Shown: in pieces, positions 59,556 to 64,000 of the stretch
Position numbering within the stretch: position 1 is the first letter of the stretch
Layout: each line of letters opens with the position of its first letter
DNA from: Gemmatimonadota bacterium
GTDB taxonomy: Bacteria > Latescibacterota > UBA2968 > UBA8231
Direction: 5' to 3'
DNA: 64,000 nucleotides
NCBI GenBank assembly: GCA_018660835.1
Contig: JABJJN010000003.1
Span: 62,001 to 126,000, forward strand
The notes under the pieces: generated by a model
Seen by the model: only the letters and a program-made list of their open reading frames with translations
The model's database searches: none
What the model was told of the DNA's origin: nothing
Program-made: the position numbers and the translations under genes

Positions 59556-61394
59556 TCACGCGTCCGTCTCGCTCTGGGTCCCGTCACCACTCCAGAGTCT
59601 GCGCATCTCTTCATTTGTCTTGAGGAGATCTTCCAGTCCGCCAACCGCCTCGATCTTGCCGTCCTTCAATACAATGATCTGATCTGCATGGCGCAGCGCA
59701 GGGCGTCGATGCGACACGACGAGACAAGTGGTTTGCCGCTCGGTGCTGGCTGAGCTCGCGTCCTGACCTGTGCCTGGACTCGAGCTTTGGCCCGGCCCGC
59801 GGCGCTCAAACATCCGCCGCCAGAGCCGGCTTTCGGTGTCGACGTCGAGGGCACTCGACAGATCGTCAAAAACAAACAGTTCCGGATCACGCACGAACAT
59901 GCGAGCCGCCGCAACACGCTGCATCTGGCCACCTGAGAGTCGCACACCCTTGGGCCCGACGACGGTGTCGAGGCCCTTGTCGAATTCCGTCAGATCCTCT
60001 TCGAGTACGGCTGAGTACATCGCCCGCTCCAGCTCGCCCTCCACCTGGGGCAGTCCCATGAGCAGATTGTCTGTCAGTGACGCACTGTAGAGCCAGGGCA
60101 CTTGCGGTGTGTAGGCAGAGCGTGGCGGTACGAAGAAATTGGCGGGATCTTCGATGTGCTTGCCATTCCAGATGATCTCTCCCTCATCCCTGGGCAGCAA
60201 ACCCAGAATCGCGCGCAGAAGCGTCGTCTTCCCGGAACCAATGCGACCCGTGATCACCGTAAAGGAGCCTCGCGGCATCTCGAGATCGATACCCGTTACC
60301 CCATTTTCAGATCCTGGGTAGTGGTAGCCGAGGCCACGAACCGAGAGATGTTCGAGTCGATCCGGCGACGAGCGCTCAGGGCGCTCCAGCTGGGGGGTGT
60401 CCTCGTCGACATAGATCGGCCCATGCTCGACCAGATCCGTCTCGGGTGCACCCTGCATCACGCGCTGCATGCGTTCGAAAGAGACACCGAGCTGACGAAA
60501 GCGTGCTGTCGTGGATCCGAACATCCACGTCATTTCCGCCAGGCCAGGCAAGTAATAGACAAACAGGGCAAAGTCACCCACCGTAAATTCGCCAGCCCGC
60601 ATCGACTGAGCCGCGAGGATCATGATCACCGCCGTGCCGATGCTGACGGCATTGCGGAAAACCGAATCCATACATTGCTCGAAGAGTCGGTCGCGTAGTG
60701 CTGCCTTTGGTCGTCGTCGGTTCAGCTCAGAGAAGTGGTCGATCATCGACTGTTCAGATGTCGACACTTTGACCGCCTGCACTGCGCCAAATAACTCGCC
60801 GATAAAACCAGTTACGTGTCCCGCCGTTTCACGTGCTGCTTTCCGATACGCGGCGATACGCATGCGCATGAAATAGACAACGCCCATGACAGCAAGGATC
60901 GGCACGAGACTCACCATCGTGATGTACGGATTGATCCACATCATGATGGCGATGGACAGGACGCCATTGACGATGGAGGCGATCCAATCGTTGAGGCGCA
61001 GGGGAAACCAGCGGACCTCATCCACGTCTCCCCGGAAGCGACTGATCGTCTCCCCTGCCGAACTCTCGAGGGCTTGAGCGCCTGGCAGTTTGAAGATGCG
61101 ACCGAGCAGATTTTTCTGCAGCAGGGCGGCGATGCGATACTGCAGCGGCACATGTGTAAACACGGTGAAGAAGATCCCGAAGAGCCGCCCAAAACCTCCG
61201 GCCACGAGCAGCACGACCATCGCCGTCAGGCCGATCCGTGCAGGGGCGTCACCGGTGATGTGATTGAAGAATTCCCGATTGACCAAACCGGGCACCTGGA
61301 AGGAGAGAAAGATCAGAACGATGCCGGCCATGTTGCCGATCCACCACTTGGTCACATAGCGAATCGTGGAATAGACGCCTTCCCAGGTCTTCAT
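59556..61394 (-). CDS. ABC exporter half-transporter, degenerate-site subunit
   Basis: This 612-residue protein has an N-terminal six-helix exporter domain and a C-terminal ATPase. Walker A is GRIGSGKTTLL, the signature is the canonical LSGGQMQRVA and Walker B is LFVFDD, where the catalytic Glu is replaced by Asp. The switch His is kept (VVSHRRP). With its partner gene, whose stop overlaps this start (ATGA), it forms a heterodimeric exporter with one active and one degenerate ATP site. A Pro/Ser/Gly-rich insert (GPGQSSSPGTGQDASSASTE) lies between Walker B and the switch. Confidence 0.9.
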   Translation of the reverse strand: MKTWEGVYSTIRYVTKWWIGNMAGIVLIFLSFQVPGLVNREFFNHITGDAPARIGLTAMVVLLVAGGFGRLFGIFFTVFTHVPLQYRIAALLQKNLLGRIFKLPGAQALESSAGETISRFRGDVDEVRWFPLRLNDWIASIVNGVLSIAIMMWINPYITMVSLVPILAVMGVVYFMRMRIAAYRKAARETAGHVTGFIGELFGAVQAVKVSTSEQSMIDHFSELNRRRPKAALRDRLFEQCMDSVFRNAVSIGTAVIMILAAQSMRAGEFTVGDFALFVYYLPGLAEMTWMFGSTTARFRQLGVSFERMQRVMQGAPETDLVEHGPIYVDEDTPQLERPERSSPDRLEHLSVRGLGYHYPGSENGVTGIDLEMPRGSFTVITGRIGSGKTTLLRAILGLLPRDEGEIIWNGKHIEDPANFFVPPRSAYTPQVPWLYSASLTDNLLMGLPQVEGELERAMYSAVLEEDLTEFDKGLDTVVGPKGVRLSGGQMQRVAAARMFVRDPELFVFDDLSSALDVDTESRLWRRMFERRGPGQSSSPGTGQDASSASTERQTTCLVVSHRRPALRHADQIIVLKDGKIEAVGGLEDLLKTNEEMRRLWSGDGTQSETDA

Positions 61395-63184
61395 GACAGC
61401 ACCTGCGACAGGCCCGTCTTCAGCAGCCCACTGAAACGCGAGTCGGGGTCAGCGGCGAGCGTTTCTCGCTCGCCAAATTCGGCAATGCGCCCGTCATCGA
61501 GAATGATGATATCATCGGCGCGCTGAACCGTCGCCAGACGGTGAGCAATGATGATTCCCGTGCGTCGCGCCAACAGGTGTTCTACAGCGAGTTCGATGCG
61601 CGCCTCGGTTGCCGGATCGAGCCGGGATGAGGCCTCGTCAAGGATGACAAGCCCGGGATCCTTCAGAAAGACGCGCGTAAAGACCAGCAGCTGTGCTTCA
61701 CCGGCGGACAGTCCACCGCCGCCACTGGCCAGGTGCGTGTCGAGTCCATCTGACATGGTCGAAAACCAATCTGACAGACCCATTGTGTTGATCACGTCGA
61801 GGATGTGATCATCTGGCACATCCTTGGCAAAGAAGGTCAGATTGTCGCGCACCGTGCCACGAAACAGCTGCACACTCTGGGTGACGATTCCCACCCTCTG
61901 GCGCAGGTCCCAAGGTGCCACGTCGCGCACATCGGTGCCACCAATTCGAATCCTTCCCTCCTGCACGTCGTAGAGACGGAACAGCAGGCGCGAAATCGTT
62001 GTCTTGCCGCTCCCGGTGCGGCCCAGCAGACCAACCACGCGATTTGGCTCGATATGCAGGTCGACCTGCTTGAGAATCAGGTCTTCCGGGTCGTAACCAA
62101 AACTCACCTGATCGAGATCGACGCCGAGGGGTACGCCTTTGGCGATGCTCCCTTGCACCTGAGGCTGGTCACCACGATCAGTGGGCGCGAACGGCGCGCC
62201 CTCGACAACGTCGATTGTGCTCAACTCTTGTCGCAGGTGATCCACCCGAGTGATGCTGGCACTGGCTCGTTGAAAATCCTCCAGTTCTCTGGTGATCTGT
62301 TCGAGGGGCCTAAAGAGGATATCCGTGTACCAGATCACCATGAAGACAGTTCCCACTGTCATCTGCCCCGACTGATACAGCAGGTATCCACCACCGAGGC
62401 CGATGATGTGCCCCAACACATGCAGCCCACCCGTCAAACCCCACAAGCGCACATTGCGCAGTCCCGCGACGCGTTCGGTACGCAAGCGACGACCGGCGTG
62501 ATCATAGAGCAGATTCATGGAGTGCTCCTGACCGCCATTGGCGCGGATGTCTTCCGTCCCAGACAGGTGCTCTTCCAGAAAGCCGAAGAGCCCGGCACTC
62601 GCTTCGCGCGCCTCCTCCCAGGCAGGAACGGCCGTGTTGCGCATCATAGCCAGGCCAAAGACCGTGAGGAAGGCATACACAGCCAGGGCCGCGCCAAGAC
62701 GCCAGTCTTCGTAGAAAAGCACACCGAGGACGCCGGCGAGGAGAAAGAGATTACCCACGATCCGCACGGTGAATTGAGAGAAGAAATTCGCCAGGTGTCC
62801 CACGTCGCCGTCGACGCGTTCGATCATCTCACCTGGGGTGCGCTTGTTGTGGAAAGCCATGTCGAGGCGCAGACAGTGCAGGGCCAGATCTTCGCGCAGT
62901 GCATTGGTCGCAGTCCAGGCGAGTCTCTCGCTCAGATAGCGAGCGCCGATGGCCAGTACTTGCTGGCCCACGGCGATGGCGAGGAAGAGAAATCCGGCGC
63001 GCAACACGAGATCGAGAGAGGTCTCGGATCGAGCCGCATCGATAAACCCGCGCATGATCTGCGGATTGAGGATCTGCAGGCCGATGCTGGAGAACAGCAG
63101 CGTCGCCAGAGAACCGACGAGTCTCTTGTGGGGGAGCACGTAGCTGGCGAGCAGCTCGCGCAAACGATTGCGTTTTGGGGGCAT
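61391..63184 (-). CDS. ABC exporter half-transporter, catalytic-site subunit
   Basis: This 597-residue partner of the downstream subunit has exporter membrane helices in the N-terminal half. Its ATPase has Walker A GRTGSGKTTIS, Walker B LVILDEAS with the catalytic Glu, and switch His in IIAHRLATV. Its signature motif is LSAGEAQ instead of LSGGQ. Its Walker motifs therefore pair with the good signature of the other subunit, as in BmrCD-type exporters. Cargo is unknown; lipids, drugs or peptides are all possible. Confidence 0.9.
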   Translation of the reverse strand: MPPKRNRLRELLASYVLPHKRLVGSLATLLFSSIGLQILNPQIMRGFIDAARSETSLDLVLRAGFLFLAIAVGQQVLAIGARYLSERLAWTATNALREDLALHCLRLDMAFHNKRTPGEMIERVDGDVGHLANFFSQFTVRIVGNLFLLAGVLGVLFYEDWRLGAALAVYAFLTVFGLAMMRNTAVPAWEEAREASAGLFGFLEEHLSGTEDIRANGGQEHSMNLLYDHAGRRLRTERVAGLRNVRLWGLTGGLHVLGHIIGLGGGYLLYQSGQMTVGTVFMVIWYTDILFRPLEQITRELEDFQRASASITRVDHLRQELSTIDVVEGAPFAPTDRGDQPQVQGSIAKGVPLGVDLDQVSFGYDPEDLILKQVDLHIEPNRVVGLLGRTGSGKTTISRLLFRLYDVQEGRIRIGGTDVRDVAPWDLRQRVGIVTQSVQLFRGTVRDNLTFFAKDVPDDHILDVINTMGLSDWFSTMSDGLDTHLASGGGGLSAGEAQLLVFTRVFLKDPGLVILDEASSRLDPATEARIELAVEHLLARRTGIIIAHRLATVQRADDIIILDDGRIAEFGERETLAADPDSRFSGLLKTGLSQVLS

Positions 63185-63373
63185 ATGAGTCCTGGGTTCC
63201 GCCTGGCAGGAATTCCTCTATACATGTGGAACAGTGTCAAGCGTGGCCCTGGGACGATTGGAGCCGCTGGAAGGCGACCTCACGGCCACCTAACTTCCCA
63301 GTGCGGGAAAGATACGGGCAATCGCCCTGCAAGTCCTCAACCACCGACTCCCCCGAATCGAAAGCCCATCTCG

Positions 63374-64000
63374 ATGCGCCCATTGACCCTCATCCTTGGA
63401 ATCTGCCTGCTGTTAGCTGCCACCCATCGAGCCCGGGCGGCTGATCAGATCGTCGGCATTCATCTGCTCTCCTGGACGTCAGACTCGCTGCTGGTGGAAC
63501 TGGGCAAGACGATTCCCACGCTCGCCGACCAGGGAATCAACCTCATCTTCCTTGAAGTCGACTACAGCTTCGAGTTTGAGTCCCATCCGGAGCTTTCGCC
63601 AGGGATCACAGCTCATCACCCGGCAGGGCGCACGACGCTTCGCCGAGATTTGTGAAACTCATGGAATCCGACTGATCCCACAGTTTCAGGCCCTCGGCCA
63701 TCAGTCATGGGCGGGCACGACCTTCCCTCTGCTCACGGTCTATCCAGAGCTCGATCTCACACCAGGTGCTTTCCCCGGAAACGAGGGGATCTACTGTCGC
63801 GAGTGGGATGTCACCAATCCGCGTGTGAACGAAATCGTCTTTCCACTGATTGACGAAATCGTCGATGCCTTCGGAGCCGATGGCATCCACCTCGGCATGG
63901 ACGAGATCTTCCTGCTCGGCGCCGAAGAATCGCCGCACACGAAGGGACAGGATCCGGCGCAACTGTTCGCTCAGGTTGTGAATGAATTCCACGCTCATTT
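63374..64000 (+). CDS. Partial GH20-like glycosidase gene with apparent frameshift
   Basis: ATG 63374 opens a signal peptide (LTLILGICLLLAATHRARA) followed by a TIM-barrel start (INLIFLEVDYSFEFESHPEL). That frame stops at 63655. Homology-like sequence continues one base over, from about 63603 to the end of the window: GARRFAEICETHGIRLIPQ, LGHQSWAGTTFPLL, then GADGIHLGMDEIFLLG, which recalls the catalytic Asp-Glu of family 20 hexosaminidases. Removing one base near the GGG at 63602-63604 restores a continuous frame. A sequencing error, a real pseudogene or, less likely, programmed shifting could explain this. The 190 bases upstream contain a 10-bp palindrome (AGGAATTCCT, 63208-63217) and no other gene. 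Confidence 0.7.

Noticed and set aside
63220-63240. Minus-strand TTGACA with TATAGA as a promoter for the ABC exporter
   Set aside because: The boxes are only about 12 bases apart, too close for a sigma-70 promoter. No good -10 box lies at 16-18 bases.
61805-63373. Upstream 523 codons of a 616-codon plus-strand frame
   Set aside because: This part is antisense to the ABC exporter gene. Only the end, from ATG 63374, looks like a real gene (signal peptide and TIM-barrel start).
1-64000. CRISPR arrays, insertion sequences, prophage genes and rRNA
   Set aside because: I looked for regularly spaced repeats, transposase or integrase motifs and rRNA-like blocks and saw none. The repeats present are short inverted repeats or in-gene TPR repeats.

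Overview
The window looks like part of the chromosome of a free-living Gram-negative (diderm) bacterium of moderately high G+C. Evidence for a diderm is a BamD-like lipoprotein, a PorV/UPF0164-type outer-membrane barrel, a porin, a TolC-type channel and RND efflux. The PorV-type barrel, together with many URO-D-family proteins, secreted TPR proteins and lone carbohydrate enzymes, recalls uncultivated lineages of the FCB group (Latescibacterota-like). That placement is a guess from gene content. I saw no transposase, integrase, CRISPR array or rRNA. One tRNA-Arg is present.

Layout. 1-9109: cell-envelope cluster (barrel/transglutaminase/TPR fusion, TPR proteins, CHASE2 adenylate cyclase, YbgF-like and BamD-like lipoproteins), followed by nadD, thrC and tRNA-Arg(ACG). 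11110-17923: an RNA methyltransferase and two signalling units, a FixL-like PAS hybrid kinase and a PilZ / histidine kinase / NtrC-type regulator operon with its own -24/-12 promoter. 17935-20732: two secreted proteins. 20811-27763: Cus-type metal efflux (TolC, adaptor, RND pump) with a small Cys-rich protein at each end. 28062-28925: a short RpoD/SigA-type sigma factor. 29019-31915: arsenic operon arsM-acr3-arsR-arsC behind a promoter overlapped by a palindrome.

31922-43994 is the most interesting part. A leftward operon encodes a URO-D-family methyltransferase, a corrinoid protein, a DUF1638 protein, an 868-residue fusion of an AcsE-like methyl-THF methyltransferase, MetF and a MetV-like Cys-rich domain, a second URO-D-family protein, and formate-THF ligase. 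Divergently lie an OFA-family MFS transporter, a porin and a third URO-D paralogue. The divergent intergenic region carries two back-to-back sigma-54 promoters. A third lies before the corrinoid gene, preceded by two palindromes placed like NtrC-type enhancer sites. I infer a sigma-54-controlled demethylation pathway: substrate methyl to corrinoid to methyl-THF to methylene-THF, with formate as a possible end product.

44075-64000: two D-2-hydroxyacid dehydrogenases, a VOC protein, a parallel beta-helix protein, an SGNH hydrolase, an enolase-superfamily dehydratase, a 1299-residue secreted LamG/CARDB protein, an HI0933-family flavoprotein, a sialate-esterase-like protein, an SLC13 transporter, an MDR dehydrogenase, a heterodimeric ABC exporter, and the start of a GH20-like glycosidase with an apparent frameshift. 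This looks like accessory catabolism of sugar acids or polysaccharides.
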